A DNA stretch of 64,000 bases from Sanguibacter suaedae (GTDB taxonomy: Bacteria > Actinomycetota > Actinomycetes > Actinomycetales > Cellulomonadaceae), in assembly GCF_016342785.1 (NCBI RefSeq), contig NZ_JAEINH010000005.1, forward strand, positions 107,214-171,213, read 5' to 3'. The notes under the pieces are model-generated. The model was not told the origin of the DNA. It worked only from the letters and a program-made list of their open reading frames with translations, and ran no database searches. The position numbers and the translations under genes are program-made. Numbering within the stretch: position 1 is the first letter of the stretch; each line of letters starts with the position of its first letter. Below are positions 1 through 11,340 of this stretch, in pieces.

Positions 1-1387
<1,387 letters not shown>

Positions 1388-1416
1388 CGGACCATCGTAG
1401 GCGCAGATCGCCGAGA

Positions 1417-1432
1417 CCGCACAGGTGTTCGA
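1417..1432. promoter_or_regulatory. candidate LexA (SOS) box upstream of uvrA
   Basis: The 16-mer CCGCACAGGTGTTCGA has the 6-4-6 layout of the actinobacterial SOS box TCGAAC-N4-GTTCGA. The right half matches perfectly and the left half has two mismatches. It lies 30 bp upstream of the uvrA start, and uvrA is a classical SOS gene. The degenerate half-site keeps this tentative. Confidence 0.4.
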
Positions 1433-1448
1433 ATGAGAGGATCGGTCG

Positions 1449-3296
1449 ATGGCAGCCCAGACCTCCCCCGCCCCGTCCGCCGTGCCCGCTCTCCCGACCC
1501 CGATCGCCGACTACGCCGTCCTGGGGGACGGCCACTCGTGCGCGCTCGTCAGCCTCCGAGGGTCCGTCGACTGGCTGTGCCTGCCGCACTTTGACTCCCC
1601 TGCCTGCTTCGCCGCGCTCCTCGGCGCACCGGAGCACGGTCGGTGGCTGCTCACCGTCCCCGACGCCACCGAGGTCTCCCGGCGCTACGTCGACGAGTCG
1701 TTCGTCCTCGAGACGACTTACACGAGCCCCACGGGCACGGCGCGCGTGACGGACTTCATGCCGGTCGCCGACGGCCGCGCGGACCTGGCGCGCCGCCTCG
1801 AGGTCCTCGAGGGCACCGTGACGGTCGAGCACGAGTGGATCGTCCGGTTCGGGTACGGGGCGTACGAGCCGTGGGTCCACCGCGTGGACCAGGACGACTC
1901 GAGGGACCCCGACCGGCGGCACAGGACGATCCGTGCCGTCGCCGGACCCGACTCGCTGGTCCTGCGGGGCGACCGTCTCCCGGAGCCCGACGATCACCGT
2001 CACCGCGACGTCTTCGAGGCGCACGCCGGGGAGCGCTACGAGTACGTGTGCACGTGGACCCGGTCCTGGGAGCCGGTCCCCGCGCGCCTGTCGATCTCGA
2101 GCCGGCTCGAGGACACGACGGCCATGTGGCGCGACTGGGCCCGACGCTGCGCGTACGAGGGTCCGCACGCGGCAGAGCTCGTGCGCTCGCTCCTCGTCCT
2201 GCGTCTCCTCACGAGCGTGCGGACCGGCGGTATCGTCGCCGCGGCCACGACCTCCCTGCCCGAGGACTTCGGGGGCGAGCGCAACTGGGACTACCGCTTC
2301 TGCTGGCTGCGCGACGCCGCGCTCACCGTGGAGGCCCTCATCGAGTCGGGGTACAGCGACGAGTGCGAGGCATGGCGCTCGTGGCTGCTCCGCGCAGTGG
2401 CGGGCAGCCCGCAGGACCTGCAGATCATGTACGGCGTCGACGGGCGCAGGGACCTCCCGGAGCGACACCTCGACCACCTGCCGGGGTACGCGGCGTCCCG
2501 CCCAGTCCGGGTGGGCAACGCGGCCGTCGACCAGATGCAGAACGACGTGCTCGGCGAGGTGATGTGCGCCCTGGAGATGGCCCGGGACGCGGGGCTCGTG
2601 GAGACCGACGAGACGTGGGCGCTGCAGCGTGAGCTGGTCAACGACCTCGTCACCCACTGGCAGGTGCCGGACCGCGGGATCTGGGAGGTCCGCGGACCCG
2701 AGCGACACTTCGTGCACTCGAAGGTCATGAGCTGGGCGGCGCTCGACCGTGCCGTGCGCGCCGTCGAGACGTACGACCTGCCAGGGCCCGTCGACGACTG
2801 GCGGTCGGTCCGCGACGCCATCCACGCCGAGGTCCTCGAGCGGGGGTGGGACGAGTCGGTGGGGTCGTTCGTCCAGTACTACGGTGCCCGGCACACGGAC
2901 GCGTCGCTCCTGCAGATGGCCCAGGTGGGTTTCCTGCCTGCGGACGACCCCCGGATCGTGTCGACCGTCCGTCACGTTCAGGCCACCCTCTCCGATCCCG
3001 CCGGGTTCGTCCTGCGGTACTCGACGGACCACACCGAGGACGGCCTGAGCGGGCACGAGGCGCCGTTCCTCGTGTGCACCGCGTGGATGGTCGACGCGCT
3101 CGCGCGCATCGGTGAGGTCGAGGAAGCCGACGCCCTCCTCGGGACGCTCGTGGCCTCGGCGAACGACGTGGGTCTCATGGCGGAGCAGTTCGACGCAGGG
3201 CGCGCCCGGATGGCGGGGAACTTCCCGCAGGCCTTCTCCCACCTGGGTCTCGTCCGCGCCGTGCACGCGGTCGACCGCGCCCGGGCCACGTCGTGA
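1449..3296 (+). CDS. glycoside hydrolase family 15 protein (glucoamylase/trehalase-like)
   Basis: Cytoplasmic 615-residue enzyme with the bacterial GH15 layout: an N-terminal beta-sandwich with the family opening [25 protein letters not shown], then an (alpha/alpha)6 barrel. Around residue 280 it has [19 protein letters not shown], a hallmark of the family. The segment [18 protein letters not shown] near residue 412 carries the predicted catalytic acid Glu, and [14 protein letters not shown] closes the barrel. Mycobacterial trehalase belongs to this group, so an alpha-glucosidic substrate such as trehalose or maltodextrin is likely but unproven. There is no signal peptide. The start ATG has GAGAGG upstream. 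The stop overlaps the next gene by 4 nt, implying translational coupling. Confidence 0.9.
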   Translation: MAAQTSPAPSAVPALPTPIADYAVLGDGHSCALVSLRGSVDWLCLPHFDSPACFAALLGAPEHGRWLLTVPDATEVSRRYVDESFVLETTYTSPTGTARVTDFMPVADGRADLARRLEVLEGTVTVEHEWIVRFGYGAYEPWVHRVDQDDSRDPDRRHRTIRAVAGPDSLVLRGDRLPEPDDHRHRDVFEAHAGERYEYVCTWTRSWEPVPARLSISSRLEDTTAMWRDWARRCAYEGPHAAELVRSLLVLRLLTSVRTGGIVAAATTSLPEDFGGERNWDYRFCWLRDAALTVEALIESGYSDECEAWRSWLLRAVAGSPQDLQIMYGVDGRRDLPERHLDHLPGYAASRPVRVGNAAVDQMQNDVLGEVMCALEMARDAGLVETDETWALQRELVNDLVTHWQVPDRGIWEVRGPERHFVHSKVMSWAALDRAVRAVETYDLPGPVDDWRSVRDAIHAEVLERGWDESVGSFVQYYGARHTDASLLQMAQVGFLPADDPRIVSTVRHVQATLSDPAGFVLRYSTDHTEDGLSGHEAPFLVCTAWMVDALARIGEVEEADALLGTLVASANDVGLMAEQFDAGRARMAGNFPQAFSHLGLVRAVHAVDRARATS

Positions 3297-3988
3297 CCGG
3301 CGCCTACACGGGCCAGGTTGTGCCGGGCGGTCCCGCGGCCCTGCGGACGCTGGACCGCCTCGAGATCCGCAAGGTGTGCGTCGGCCCGATGGACAACAAC
3401 GCGTACCTGCTCACGTGCCGGGCGAGCGGGGAGCAGCTGCTCGTCGACGCCGCCGCCGAGGCGTCCCGGCTCGTGACGCTGGTCGGCGAGGGTGGTGGCG
3501 GGCTGGGCCTCGTCGTGACCACGCACGGCCATGCCGACCACCACGGCGCCCTCGCCGAGGTGGTCGCGGCGACCGGTGCGGCGACCGCGGCCGGGGCACC
3601 GGACATCGCGCTCCTGCCAATCCCCAGCGACCGTGCCCTGCACCACGGCGACACGCTCACGGTGGGCGAGACGGTGCTCGACGTCATCGCGCTGCGCGGT
3701 CACACGCCCGGCTCGGTGGCGCTCGTGCACACCGAGCCGGCCGACGCGCAGGCTGCGGGCTCCGTCCCGGGTCGCCGGCACGTCCTCACCGGTGACTCCC
3801 TCTTCCCCGGCGGTGTGGGCAGCACCCAGGGCGACGCCGCACGCTTCACCCAGCTGCTCGACGACGTCACGGAGCGGCTCTTCGACCGCTTCGGTGACGA
3901 CACGTGGATCTACCCGGGCCACGGCGCGGACACGACGCTCGGCGCCGAGCGACCTCAGCTCCGGGCGTGGCGCGCGCGGGGCTGGTGA
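3293..3988 (+). CDS. metallo-beta-lactamase-fold hydrolase (glyoxalase II-like)
   Basis: A 231-residue MBL-fold hydrolase. The metal site HxHxDH is seen as THGHADHH (His78, His80, Asp82, His83). Further ligands are LRGHTPGS (about His135), LTGDSLF (bridging Asp) and YPGHG near the C-terminus. The spacing resembles glyoxalase II / Rv0634-type hydrolases rather than RNases. It starts with GTG overlapping the GH15 stop (GTGA) and is therefore probably the second gene of a two-gene operon. Homologues near uvrA are common in actinobacteria. The substrate is unknown; a thioester such as an S-acyl-mycothiol would be a reasonable guess only. Confidence 0.88.
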   Translation: MTGAYTGQVVPGGPAALRTLDRLEIRKVCVGPMDNNAYLLTCRASGEQLLVDAAAEASRLVTLVGEGGGGLGLVVTTHGHADHHGALAEVVAATGAATAAGAPDIALLPIPSDRALHHGDTLTVGETVLDVIALRGHTPGSVALVHTEPADAQAAGSVPGRRHVLTGDSLFPGGVGSTQGDAARFTQLLDDVTERLFDRFGDDTWIYPGHGADTTLGAERPQLRAWRARGW

Positions 3989-3997
3989 CGCTCCTGG

Positions 3998-4732
3998 CTA
4001 GCGGGCCCCGGGCAGCACGCGAGGCTCGAGACGTTCCTCGAGCACACCGTCGCCGTCGTCCGTGCACGAGACACGGTAGGCGGCCTTCCCGCGGATCTCG
4101 GTGACGGCCTCCACCATCGTGGTCCCCCGGTACACCAGCCCGACCCCGTCGTCGGTGCAGTAGGCGGTGGGAAGGTCGCCCGCAGCGACGAGCGAGCGCA
4201 CGAGGGGGCGGCGGCGTACCTCCGAGTCGTGGTGGACCCCGTTCGCGTAGGGCAGGAAGCCGAGTCCGTCGTGCACGGGGCGCAGGTCGGGGCCGAACGA
4301 GTCGGTCGTGCCGCCGGCGTGCCAGCAGAGCGACCCCGCGCTCACCCCGGACAGGACGACCCCGGCCTCCCAGACGGTCCGCATGATCCGGTCCACACCG
4401 TGCACGCGCCAGACGGCGAGGAGGTTCGCCACGGACCCGCCACCCACCCAGACGACGTCCTGGGCGAGGAGGTGCTCCTCGACGTCGGGGACGTTCGGCA
4501 TGGGGAAGAGCACGAGGTGCGACGGCTGAAGCCCCACCGCGCGGGCCGCCTCGTCGAGCTCCGCGCGGAACCACGCCTGGTCACCGCTCGCGGTCCCGAC
4601 GAAGCAGACGGCCGGCGTCCCCTCGGCCCCGGAGAGTTCGACCGCGTGGCGGACGAGGGGCGCGAGGGAGACGCGGGTCCGTGCGCCCGGGGCGTACCCG
4701 CCGGAGGTCGCGAGGATGGTCTGCTCAGGCAT
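3998..4732 (-). CDS. pepE: peptidase E-like protein (family S51)
   Basis: A 244-residue cytosolic protein of the dipeptidase E / cyanophycinase-like S51 family. The nucleophile elbow is GVSAGSLCWH (Ser in GxSAG), preceded by VVWVGGGSVANLLAVWR, the typical family core. A later FLPYANGVHHDSE segment supplies the conserved His. Family members cleave N-terminal Asp-Xaa dipeptides; this substrate is inferred. It is convergent with the MBL gene, only 9 bp apart, and divergent from the YciI gene. The start is ATG 7 nt after a TACGGT -10 element. Confidence 0.85.
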   Translation of the reverse strand: MPEQTILATSGGYAPGARTRVSLAPLVRHAVELSGAEGTPAVCFVGTASGDQAWFRAELDEAARAVGLQPSHLVLFPMPNVPDVEEHLLAQDVVWVGGGSVANLLAVWRVHGVDRIMRTVWEAGVVLSGVSAGSLCWHAGGTTDSFGPDLRPVHDGLGFLPYANGVHHDSEVRRRPLVRSLVAAGDLPTAYCTDDGVGLVYRGTTMVEAVTEIRGKAAYRVSCTDDGDGVLEERLEPRVLPGAR

Positions 4733-4739
4733 GCGTCCG

Positions 4740-4745
4740 ACCGTA
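4740..4745 (-). promoter_or_regulatory. -10 element of a leaderless pepE promoter
   Basis: On the minus strand TACGGT is followed by 7 nt and the pepE ATG, so transcription should begin at or next to the start codon. No Shine-Dalgarno sequence is present. Confidence 0.5.
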
Positions 4746-4761
4746 GTGCTTCAATGACGCC

Positions 4762-5046
4762 ATGACGACCTACGCCGTGACCTACGTGTACGACGACCGC
4801 GCGTGTGACCGCGACACGCACCGCCCGGCGCACCGGGCGTTCCTCAGCGGGCTGCACGCCGCCGGCGTTCTGCGGGCCTCGGGTCCGGTGTCGGACGGCG
4901 ACATGCAGGGCGCACTCCTCGTGGTCGACGCGCCGGACGCGGAAGCCGCCGGCGCGATCCTCGACTCGGACCCGTTCGCGCTCGAGGGGCTGGTCGCAGC
5001 CCGGGCGGTGGCCGAGTGGACCGTCGTCATCGGTTCGGTCGGCTGA
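4762..5046 (+). CDS. YciI family protein
   Basis: A 94-residue protein with the ferredoxin-like alpha/beta fold of the YciI (YCII-related) family. A conserved His sits in HRPAHRAFLSGLHAAGVL, and SGPVSDGDMQGALLVVDAPDAEAA follows with the usual Asp. The length is typical. Most members have no known function; some are small dehydrochlorinases or dimeric enzyme accessories. The gene is divergent from pepE (29 bp gap). Its 3' end overlaps the convergent sugar kinase gene by 20 nt. Confidence 0.85.
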   Translation: MTTYAVTYVYDDRACDRDTHRPAHRAFLSGLHAAGVLRASGPVSDGDMQGALLVVDAPDAEAAGAILDSDPFALEGLVAARAVAEWTVVIGSVG

Positions 5047-5998
5047 ATCCCTCGGTCCACCGCTCCTCCCGGAGCGACTCGTCCGCGCGGGTGAGTCGCC
5101 TCAACCAGTCGCGGGGCCCGAGGACCTGGACGCGCAGCGCGGCGACCTGGGCAGCCGCAGCGAGCCGCTCGGGGAGACTCCCTGCACCCGTGGCCGTCCC
5201 GTAGGCGAAGGCGCCGTGGAACGCGTCTCCCGCCCCGAGGGTGTCGACAGCGTCGACGCTCGGGACCTCGACGACACCTCTCGCCTCGCCGGTCCACCAG
5301 TCGACGGGGCCGGGGCCGTGGGTCACGGCCCACTCCTGCGGACCGCTCGCGGACCCGGCGGACGTCTTGCTGAGGGGCGGGTGGGTCGCAACCTCGCCGT
5401 CGGTGCCCTGCCAGCGGAAAGTCGCTGACGCGACGACCGTCCTGGACACGGGCACCAGGTCGGCCATGACGGGGCGCCAACGCCCCGCGTCGAGGACGAT
5501 CGGGACGCCGAGGTCGGTCGCCGAGGCCGCGAGAGCACGCGCGAGAGCCGGGTGGTGGCCGTCGAGCAGGAGGACGTCCGCGTCGTGGAGCGCCGCCACG
5601 GCGTCGAGGGTTGTAGCGACCTCGTCGGTGCTCGGTGTCACCGCCGAGGCGTCCATGGACAGGACGGACCGCTCGCCTGTCCGGGCGTCGACGCGCACGG
5701 CGGACACCCCGAGGTCGGTCCCGAGGTCCGGTGCGACGTCGACGATCTCGACTCCGTGCGACTCGAGGTCGTCACGGGCGATCCGGGCGACCGCTCCCCG
5801 GCCGAGCACGGTGACGAGCCTCGCGCGGCCGCCGAGGGCTGCGAAGACGACGGCGGCGTTGGCGGCGGGCCCACCGGCGGCGACGTCCTGCCGGACCGCG
5901 GTGATCTTCTCGTCCCGCCCGGGCGCACGGTCCGCCCTGTGCACGATGTCGAGGGTCGTGAGGCCTCCGAACACGCCGACGGGGCGCAGGGCGGTCAT
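5027..5998 (-). CDS. PfkB-family carbohydrate kinase
   Basis: A 323-residue ribokinase-superfamily sugar kinase. The N-terminal glycine motif [11 protein letters not shown] (residues 41-51) binds substrate. The C-terminal signature [16 protein letters not shown] carries the catalytic base Asp and the anion hole. A serine/threonine-rich middle and short lid strands fit the family. It phosphorylates a sugar or nucleoside with ATP; which one cannot be read from sequence. Its ATG overlaps the uvrB stop (ATGA), so it is translated as the last gene of the uvrB operon, though no functional link to repair is evident. Confidence 0.88.
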   Translation of the reverse strand: MTALRPVGVFGGLTTLDIVHRADRAPGRDEKITAVRQDVAAGGPAANAAVVFAALGGRARLVTVLGRGAVARIARDDLESHGVEIVDVAPDLGTDLGVSAVRVDARTGERSVLSMDASAVTPSTDEVATTLDAVAALHDADVLLLDGHHPALARALAASATDLGVPIVLDAGRWRPVMADLVPVSRTVVASATFRWQGTDGEVATHPPLSKTSAGSASGPQEWAVTHGPGPVDWWTGEARGVVEVPSVDAVDTLGAGDAFHGAFAYGTATGAGSLPERLAAAAQVAALRVQVLGPRDWLRRLTRADESLREERWTEGFSRPNR

Positions 5999-8094
5999 GC
6001 GGTGGCTGACTGCATCTGCCGGAGCTCCTTCTTCAGGCCGGAGATCTCGTCACGCAGCCGTGCGGCGAGCTCGAACTGCAGCTCGGCGGCGGCGGAGTGC
6101 ATCTGGTCGCTGAGCTCCTGGATGAGGTCGGCGAGCTCGCCCGCAGCGACGTTGGCCAGCCTGTTCGCGGACGTCGCACCGGCCTTCCCACCGCCGGGCA
6201 CCGGCGCCCTGGCCTTGCCGGCGTTGCGGTACCCACCCTGGAGGAGCTCCTGGGTGTCGATGTCCTCCCGCGCCAGCATGTCGGTGACGTCGCTGATCCG
6301 CTTGCGCAGCGGGGTCGGGTCGATGCCGTGCTCGAGGTTGTACGCGACCTGCTTCTCACGGCGTCGGTCCGTCTCCTCGAGCGCCGTGGCCATGGCCGCC
6401 GTGATCTTGTCGGCGTACATGTGGACCTCGCCGGAGACGTTGCGCGCCGCACGGCCGATGGTCTGGATCAGGGAGGTCGCCGATCTGAGGAACCCCTCCT
6501 TGTCGGCGTCGAGGATGGCGACGAGCGACACCTCGGGGAGGTCGAGGCCCTCACGGAGGAGGTTGATCCCGACGAGGACGTCGTACTCGCCGAGACGGAG
6601 CTCGCGGAGCAGCTCGACGCGGCGCAGGGTGTCGACCTCGGAGTGGAGATACCGGACACGGACGTCCTTGTCGAGGAAGTAGTCGGTGAGGTCCTCGGCC
6701 ATCTTCTTCGTCAGCGTGGTGACGAGGACCCGCTCGTTGCGCTCGGCGCGCACACGGATCTCCTCGAGGAGGTCGTCGATCTGCCCCGTCGTCGGCTTGA
6801 TGACCACCTTGGGGTCCACGAGACCGGTGGGTCGGATGATCTGCTCGACGACCCCGTCGGACATCGACAGCTCGTAGTTCCCCGGGGTGGCGGACAGGTA
6901 GACCGTCTGACCGATGCGGTCGACGAACTCCTCCCACCGCAAGGGGCGGTTGTCCATCGCGCTCGGCAGCCTGAATCCGTGGTCGACGAGGTTCCGCTTC
7001 CGCGACATGTCACCTTCGAACATGGCACCGATCTGCGGGACCGTGACGTGCGACTCGTCGATGACGAGGAGGAAGTCCTCGGGGAAGTAGTCGAGGAGGG
7101 TGTGCGGCGCGGTGCCAGGCTCCCGGCCGTCGATGTGCCGGGAGTAGTTCTCGATCCCCGAGCACGACCCGATCTGCCGCATCATCTCGATGTCGTACGT
7201 GGTGCGCATGCGCAGGCGCTGCGCCTCGAGCAGCTTGTTCTGCCGCTCCAGCTCGCCCAGCCGCACCTCGAGCTCGGCCTCGATGGAGCCGATGGCCCGC
7301 TCCATGCGTTCCGGGCCCGCGACGTAGTGGGTCGCCGGGAACACGTGGACGGACGTCTCGGCACGCACCACGTCCCCGGTGAGCGGGTGCAACGTCTGGA
7401 TCGACTCGATCTCGTCACCGAAGAACTCGATGCGGATGGCGAGCTCCTCGTAGACAGGGATGATCTCGACCGTGTCGCCGCGCACCCGAAAGGTGCCGCG
7501 GGTGAACGCCATGTCGTTGCGCGTGTACTGCATCGCGACGAACTGGCGCAGCAGCGCGTCGCGCTCGACGACGTCCCCGACGTCCAGGCGCACCATCCGG
7601 TCGACGTACTCCTGTGGTGTCCCGAGGCCGTAGATGCAGGAGACCGACGCCACGACGACGACGTCGCGCCGGGTGAGGAGGTTGCTCGTCGCCGAGTGCC
7701 GCAGACGCTCGACCTCGTCGTTGATCGACGAGTCCTTCTCGATGAAGGTGTCCGTCTGCGCGATGTACGCCTCGGGCTGGTAGTAGTCGTAGTACGACAC
7801 GAAGTACTCGACGGCGTTGTTGGGGAGGAGCTCGCGGAACTCCGTCGCGAGCTGCGCCGCGAGGGTCTTGTTGGGCGCCATGACGAGGGTCGGGCGCTGG
7901 AGCTTCTCGATGAGCCAGGCCGTGGTGGCCGACTTCCCGGTCCCGGTCGCCCCGAGGAGGACCACGTCCTTCTCCCCCGCCTGCACCCGCTCGCTCAGCT
8001 GCGCGATCGCGGTGGGCTGGTCACCCGAGGGCGTGTACTCCGAGACGACCTCGAAGGGCGCCACAGTACGTTGGAGGTCGGTGACAGGTCGCAT
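5995..8094 (-). CDS. uvrB: UvrABC excinuclease subunit B
   Basis: A 699-residue helicase-like subunit that receives damaged DNA from UvrA and recruits UvrC. Visible elements are Walker A GATGTGKS (48-55), the damage-probing beta-hairpin [10 protein letters not shown] (101-110), the DEAD-like [11 protein letters not shown], superfamily 2 motif [11 protein letters not shown], and a C-terminal UVR domain (about 655-693, [14 protein letters not shown]) that binds UvrC. The length is normal for actinobacteria. The ATG lies 6 nt after a TACCGT -10 element. It is followed by an overlapping sugar kinase gene and preceded by coaE. Confidence 0.98.
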   Translation of the reverse strand: MRPVTDLQRTVAPFEVVSEYTPSGDQPTAIAQLSERVQAGEKDVVLLGATGTGKSATTAWLIEKLQRPTLVMAPNKTLAAQLATEFRELLPNNAVEYFVSYYDYYQPEAYIAQTDTFIEKDSSINDEVERLRHSATSNLLTRRDVVVVASVSCIYGLGTPQEYVDRMVRLDVGDVVERDALLRQFVAMQYTRNDMAFTRGTFRVRGDTVEIIPVYEELAIRIEFFGDEIESIQTLHPLTGDVVRAETSVHVFPATHYVAGPERMERAIGSIEAELEVRLGELERQNKLLEAQRLRMRTTYDIEMMRQIGSCSGIENYSRHIDGREPGTAPHTLLDYFPEDFLLVIDESHVTVPQIGAMFEGDMSRKRNLVDHGFRLPSAMDNRPLRWEEFVDRIGQTVYLSATPGNYELSMSDGVVEQIIRPTGLVDPKVVIKPTTGQIDDLLEEIRVRAERNERVLVTTLTKKMAEDLTDYFLDKDVRVRYLHSEVDTLRRVELLRELRLGEYDVLVGINLLREGLDLPEVSLVAILDADKEGFLRSATSLIQTIGRAARNVSGEVHMYADKITAAMATALEETDRRREKQVAYNLEHGIDPTPLRKRISDVTDMLAREDIDTQELLQGGYRNAGKARAPVPGGGKAGATSANRLANVAAGELADLIQELSDQMHSAAAELQFELAARLRDEISGLKKELRQMQSATA

Positions 8095-8100
8095 GGGTCA

Positions 8101-8106
8101 ACGGTA
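8101..8106 (-). promoter_or_regulatory. -10 element of a leaderless uvrB promoter
   Basis: TACCGT on the minus strand is separated by 6 nt from the uvrB ATG. No Shine-Dalgarno sequence is seen, and no LexA box is recognisable in the 56-bp gap to coaE. Confidence 0.5.
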
Positions 8107-8150
8107 CGTCGGACGACCGACATCCATCGGGGTGGCCGTCCGACGTCCCG

Positions 8151-8768
8151 TCAGACCAGCTCCTCGACCACCTCTGCCCGGACCCGCGTCCAGAGGGCGT
8201 CGACCCCGGCACGCAGCTCCTCGACGGTGCCGGCGCCGTCGAGGACGACGTCGGCGGCCGCACGGCGCTCGTCGTCGCCCACCTGCGCGGCGACCCGCCG
8301 CTGCGCGTCCTCACGCGTCATCCCCCGGGACTCCACCAGCCGCTGCACGCGGAGGTCGGCGGGCGCGTCGACGACCACGAGGACGTGGAAGCCCTCCGAC
8401 TGCCCCGTGTCCACGAGGAGCGGGATGTCGTGCACGACGACGGCCTCGGGGTCGGCGGCCCCGGCCGCGGCCTCTCGTTCCGCGGCGAGCCGACGCACCT
8501 CCGGGTGCACGATCCCGTTGAGGTCGGCGCGCGCCCCGGCGTCGTCGAACACGATCCGCCCGAGCGCCTCCCGGTCGAGCGCGCCGTTCTCGTCCACCAC
8601 ACCGTCGCCGTACCTCTCGACGATCTTCTCCAGCCCCACGGTCCCCGGAGCCACGACCTCCCGGGCGAGGACGTCGTGGTCGATCACCAGGGCCCCGAGC
8701 TCGGCCAGACGCTGCGAGGCAACGGACTTTCCCGCCGCGATGCCTCCTGTCAGTCCGATGCGCAACAT
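8151..8768 (-). CDS. coaE: dephospho-CoA kinase
   Basis: Last enzyme of coenzyme A biosynthesis; it phosphorylates the 3'-OH of dephospho-CoA. The protein has 205 residues, with P-loop GGIAAGKS (8-15), the CoaE motif VIDHDVLAREVV (about 29-40) and the lid arginine region SRGMTREDAQRR. VVHDIPLLVDTG matches the family core. The start ATG has GGGAGG 8 nt upstream. In mycobacteria coaE also lies close to uvrB and rpsA, which supports the assignment. Confidence 0.96.
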   Translation of the reverse strand: MLRIGLTGGIAAGKSVASQRLAELGALVIDHDVLAREVVAPGTVGLEKIVERYGDGVVDENGALDREALGRIVFDDAGARADLNGIVHPEVRRLAAEREAAAGAADPEAVVVHDIPLLVDTGQSEGFHVLVVVDAPADLRVQRLVESRGMTREDAQRRVAAQVGDDERRAAADVVLDGAGTVEELRAGVDALWTRVRAEVVEELV

Positions 8769-8824
8769 CCTGACATCCTCCCGCCCATGGGCAGCCGGGG
8801 CAACGGGAGGACCCTCCCACGCCT

Positions 8825-9295
8825 CTAGCCGTCGTCCTCCCCGGCGACCCGGCGGAGCAGCCTGAGCAGGTCCTGGCGCTCCGCAGGGTCCAGCCCGGCG
8901 AGGAGGTCGCCGGCCCGGGCGCTGCGCCAGGCGTTCGCCTGGCCGAGAACCTCACGACCGCGCGGCGTGAGCTCGACGAGGGTGGCGCGCCCGTCCGCCG
9001 GGTCCGCCGACCGACGGACGAGACCCGCGAGCTCCGCGTCGTCGACCTTCGACGTCACCGACCGCGGCACGACGTCGAGCACCCGGGCGAGCTCCCGCAG
9101 CCGGACCGGAGCGCCGGCACGGTCGAGCGCCCGGAGCATCCGGTGCTGACCCGGAGTGGTCCCCGTCGGCTCGAGCCGTTCCTGCGCCGCGCGACGGACC
9201 TGCCGGAGCGCCTGGTGGAGCAGCGCCACGAACTCCGCCCCCGTCACGGCGTCGGGCGGCGAGACGGGCTCGCTCGCCCCCTCGCTCCCTGTCAT
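8825..9295 (-). CDS. MarR-family transcriptional regulator
   Basis: A 156-residue winged-helix repressor. The recognition region reads VRLRELARVLDVVPRSVTSKVDDAELAGLVRR, followed by the wing DGRATLVELTPRGREVL. Helices at both ends form the dimer interface. I chose the start ATG at 9295 (MTGSEGASEP) because a TACGCT -10 lies 7 nt before it, although the frame is open further upstream. It is divergent from an ABC exporter. A perfect 7-5-7 inverted repeat lies between them, so autoregulation and control of the exporter by a small ligand is likely. Confidence 0.9.
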   Translation of the reverse strand: MTGSEGASEPVSPPDAVTGAEFVALLHQALRQVRRAAQERLEPTGTTPGQHRMLRALDRAGAPVRLRELARVLDVVPRSVTSKVDDAELAGLVRRSADPADGRATLVELTPRGREVLGQANAWRSARAGDLLAGLDPAERQDLLRLLRRVAGEDDG

Positions 9296-9302
9296 GCCGC
9301 CG

Positions 9303-9308
9303 AGCGTA
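9303..9308 (-). promoter_or_regulatory. -10 element of a leaderless marR-family promoter
   Basis: TACGCT on the minus strand lies 7 nt before the regulator's ATG. Confidence 0.5.
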
Positions 9309-9346
9309 GTCGACCGGGGCGGGAACAGAACGCCGCCCCCGATGGT

Positions 9347-9365
9347 TGGTGAGTGTGGCTCACCA
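9347..9365. promoter_or_regulatory. candidate MarR-type operator
   Basis: TGGTGAG at 9347-9353 and CTCACCA at 9359-9365 form a perfect 7-bp inverted repeat with a 5-bp spacer. Size and position between a MarR-family gene and its divergent ABC exporter fit an operator controlling both. Binding is inferred. Confidence 0.55.
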
Positions 9366-9398
9366 CCTGGTGCGTCGTCCAGAGGGTCGGAGGTCACC

Positions 9399-11318
9399 AT
9401 GTCCATCCCCGTGAGCGCCGGCAGCGGGTTCGGCGGCCCCGGAGGGGGCATGCGCTCCTTCCGGCAGGACTCGAGCGTCAAGGACCACACCCTCGCCCGG
9501 GGAACCGTCTCCCGCGTCCTGCGCTTCGCCACCCCGTACCGCCGCCAGCTCGTGGCCTTCCTCGGCCTGATCGCCGTCGACGCAGCGATCGGCGCAGCCA
9601 CGCCGTTGATCCTCAAGGCCATCATCGACGACGGGATCACCCCGGGACGACGCGACGTCGTCCTGTGGCTCTCAGGTCTCGTGGCCGTCCTCGCCCTCGC
9701 GTCCGGGGCGCTCACCCTCGGGCAGCGCTGGCTGTCGTCACGCATCGGCGAAGGCCTCATCCTCGACCTGCGCACCGCGGTCTTCGACCACGTCCAGCGC
9801 ATGCCCCTCGCGTTCTTCAGCCGCACCCGGACGGGCGCGCTGGTCCAACGCCTCAACGGCGACGTCCTCGGTGCTCAGCAGGCCTTCACGAGCACCCTCT
9901 CGAGCGTCTTCAGCAACTCCCTCACCGTGGTCTTCGTCCTCGCCGCGATGCTCACCATGTCGTGGCAGCTCACGCTGCTGTCCCTCGCCCTCCTCCCCGC
10001 GTTCGTCCTGCCGGCCCGGTGGATCGGTCCGAGGCTCGCCCGCATCACCCGCGAGAGCTACGCCATCAACGCCGACACCGCGCAGATCATGAACGAACGG
10101 TTCAACGTCGCGGGCGCACACCTGGCGAAGACGTACGGGCGTCCTGGTGACGAGGCGCGCACGTACACCGACGCGGCGACCCGCGTCCGCGACATCGGCA
10201 TCCGCCAGGCCCTGTACACGACGGTGTTCCGGGTGGGTCTGACCACGGTCGCCGCGGTCGCCGTCGCGGTCGTCTACGGTCTCGGCGGGGTCATGGCGAT
10301 CTCGGGCGGGATCACGGTCGGGGTCGTGGTGGCGCTCACGGCCTACCTGGGCAGGCTCTACGGTCCGCTCACCGCCCTGTCGAACGTGCAGGTGGACGTC
10401 ATGACCGCGCTCGTGAGCTTCGAGCGGGTCCTCGAGGTCCTCGACCTCGCACCGACGGTCACGGACGCCGCGGACGCCATGGACCTGCGGCCCGTCGCAG
10501 CGGAGCGCGGCGCGGGTGTGGAGCTGTCCGGGGTGTCGTTCCGGTATCCCGCGGCCTCGGAGGTGTCCCTCGCGTCGCTCGAGTCCACGGCGGCCCTGAG
10601 CTCCGACCCGGTGTCGGACACTCTCGACGACGTGACGTTCACCGTGGGCCCCGGTGAGATGGTCGCGATCGTCGGACCGTCCGGTGCCGGGAAGACGACC
10701 GTCTCGCACCTGGTGACGAGGATGTACGACGCGACCTCGGGAACGGTCCGTGTGGCGGGCAGGGACGTCCGCGACGTGACTCAGGAGTCGTTGCGGGCGG
10801 TGATCGGCACGGTCCCGCAGGACTCCCACATGTTCCACGACACGATCGCCAACAACCTCCGCTACGCCCGGCCCGACGCGTCGGACGCCGAGCTCGAGGC
10901 CGCCCTGCGCGCGGCGCACGTCTGGGACCTCGTCGTGTCGCTCCCCGCCGGGATCGACACCGTCGTCGGCGACCGCGGGTACCGCCTCTCCGGTGGCGAA
11001 CGTCAGCGGCTCGCCATCGCCCGGTTGCTGCTCAAGGCCCCCGAGGTGGTCATCCTCGACGAGGCGACCGCACACCTGGACTCGGAGTCGGAGGCAGCCG
11101 TGCAGCGAGCCCTCCGGGCCGCTCTCGTGGGCAGGACGTCGATCGTCATCGCCCACCGCCTGTCCACGGTGCGCGAGGCCGACAGGATCGTGGTCCTCGA
11201 CGCCGGGTCGGTCGTCGAGCAGGGCACGCACGTCGAGCTGCTCGCTCGTGGGGGGCTCTACTCCGAGCTCCATGCCCGCCAGTTCAGCGAGGAGGGCGAG
11301 CACGACCCCGTGCTCTGA
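9399..11318 (+). CDS. ABC exporter, fused permease/ATPase (homodimer type)
   Basis: A 639-residue half-transporter. Six transmembrane helices (about residues 45-345) are followed by a nucleotide-binding domain with Walker A GPSGAGKTT (about 426), signature LSGGERQR (about 530), Walker B VVILDEATAHLD and switch His in IAHRLSTV. All catalytic residues are intact, consistent with an active homodimer. I start at ATG 9399 because GGAGG lies 5 nt upstream; longer in-frame starts would run through the operator. Between the domains there is an unusual Ser/Ala-rich insertion (about residues 385-410). It is divergent from a MarR regulator, suggesting efflux of a toxic compound. The substrate is unknown. 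Confidence 0.92.
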   Translation: MSIPVSAGSGFGGPGGGMRSFRQDSSVKDHTLARGTVSRVLRFATPYRRQLVAFLGLIAVDAAIGAATPLILKAIIDDGITPGRRDVVLWLSGLVAVLALASGALTLGQRWLSSRIGEGLILDLRTAVFDHVQRMPLAFFSRTRTGALVQRLNGDVLGAQQAFTSTLSSVFSNSLTVVFVLAAMLTMSWQLTLLSLALLPAFVLPARWIGPRLARITRESYAINADTAQIMNERFNVAGAHLAKTYGRPGDEARTYTDAATRVRDIGIRQALYTTVFRVGLTTVAAVAVAVVYGLGGVMAISGGITVGVVVALTAYLGRLYGPLTALSNVQVDVMTALVSFERVLEVLDLAPTVTDAADAMDLRPVAAERGAGVELSGVSFRYPAASEVSLASLESTAALSSDPVSDTLDDVTFTVGPGEMVAIVGPSGAGKTTVSHLVTRMYDATSGTVRVAGRDVRDVTQESLRAVIGTVPQDSHMFHDTIANNLRYARPDASDAELEAALRAAHVWDLVVSLPAGIDTVVGDRGYRLSGGERQRLAIARLLLKAPEVVILDEATAHLDSESEAAVQRALRAALVGRTSIVIAHRLSTVREADRIVVLDAGSVVEQGTHVELLARGGLYSELHARQFSEEGEHDPVL

Positions 11319-11340
11319 TCGTGGTGGCGGGCTCCGCGAC

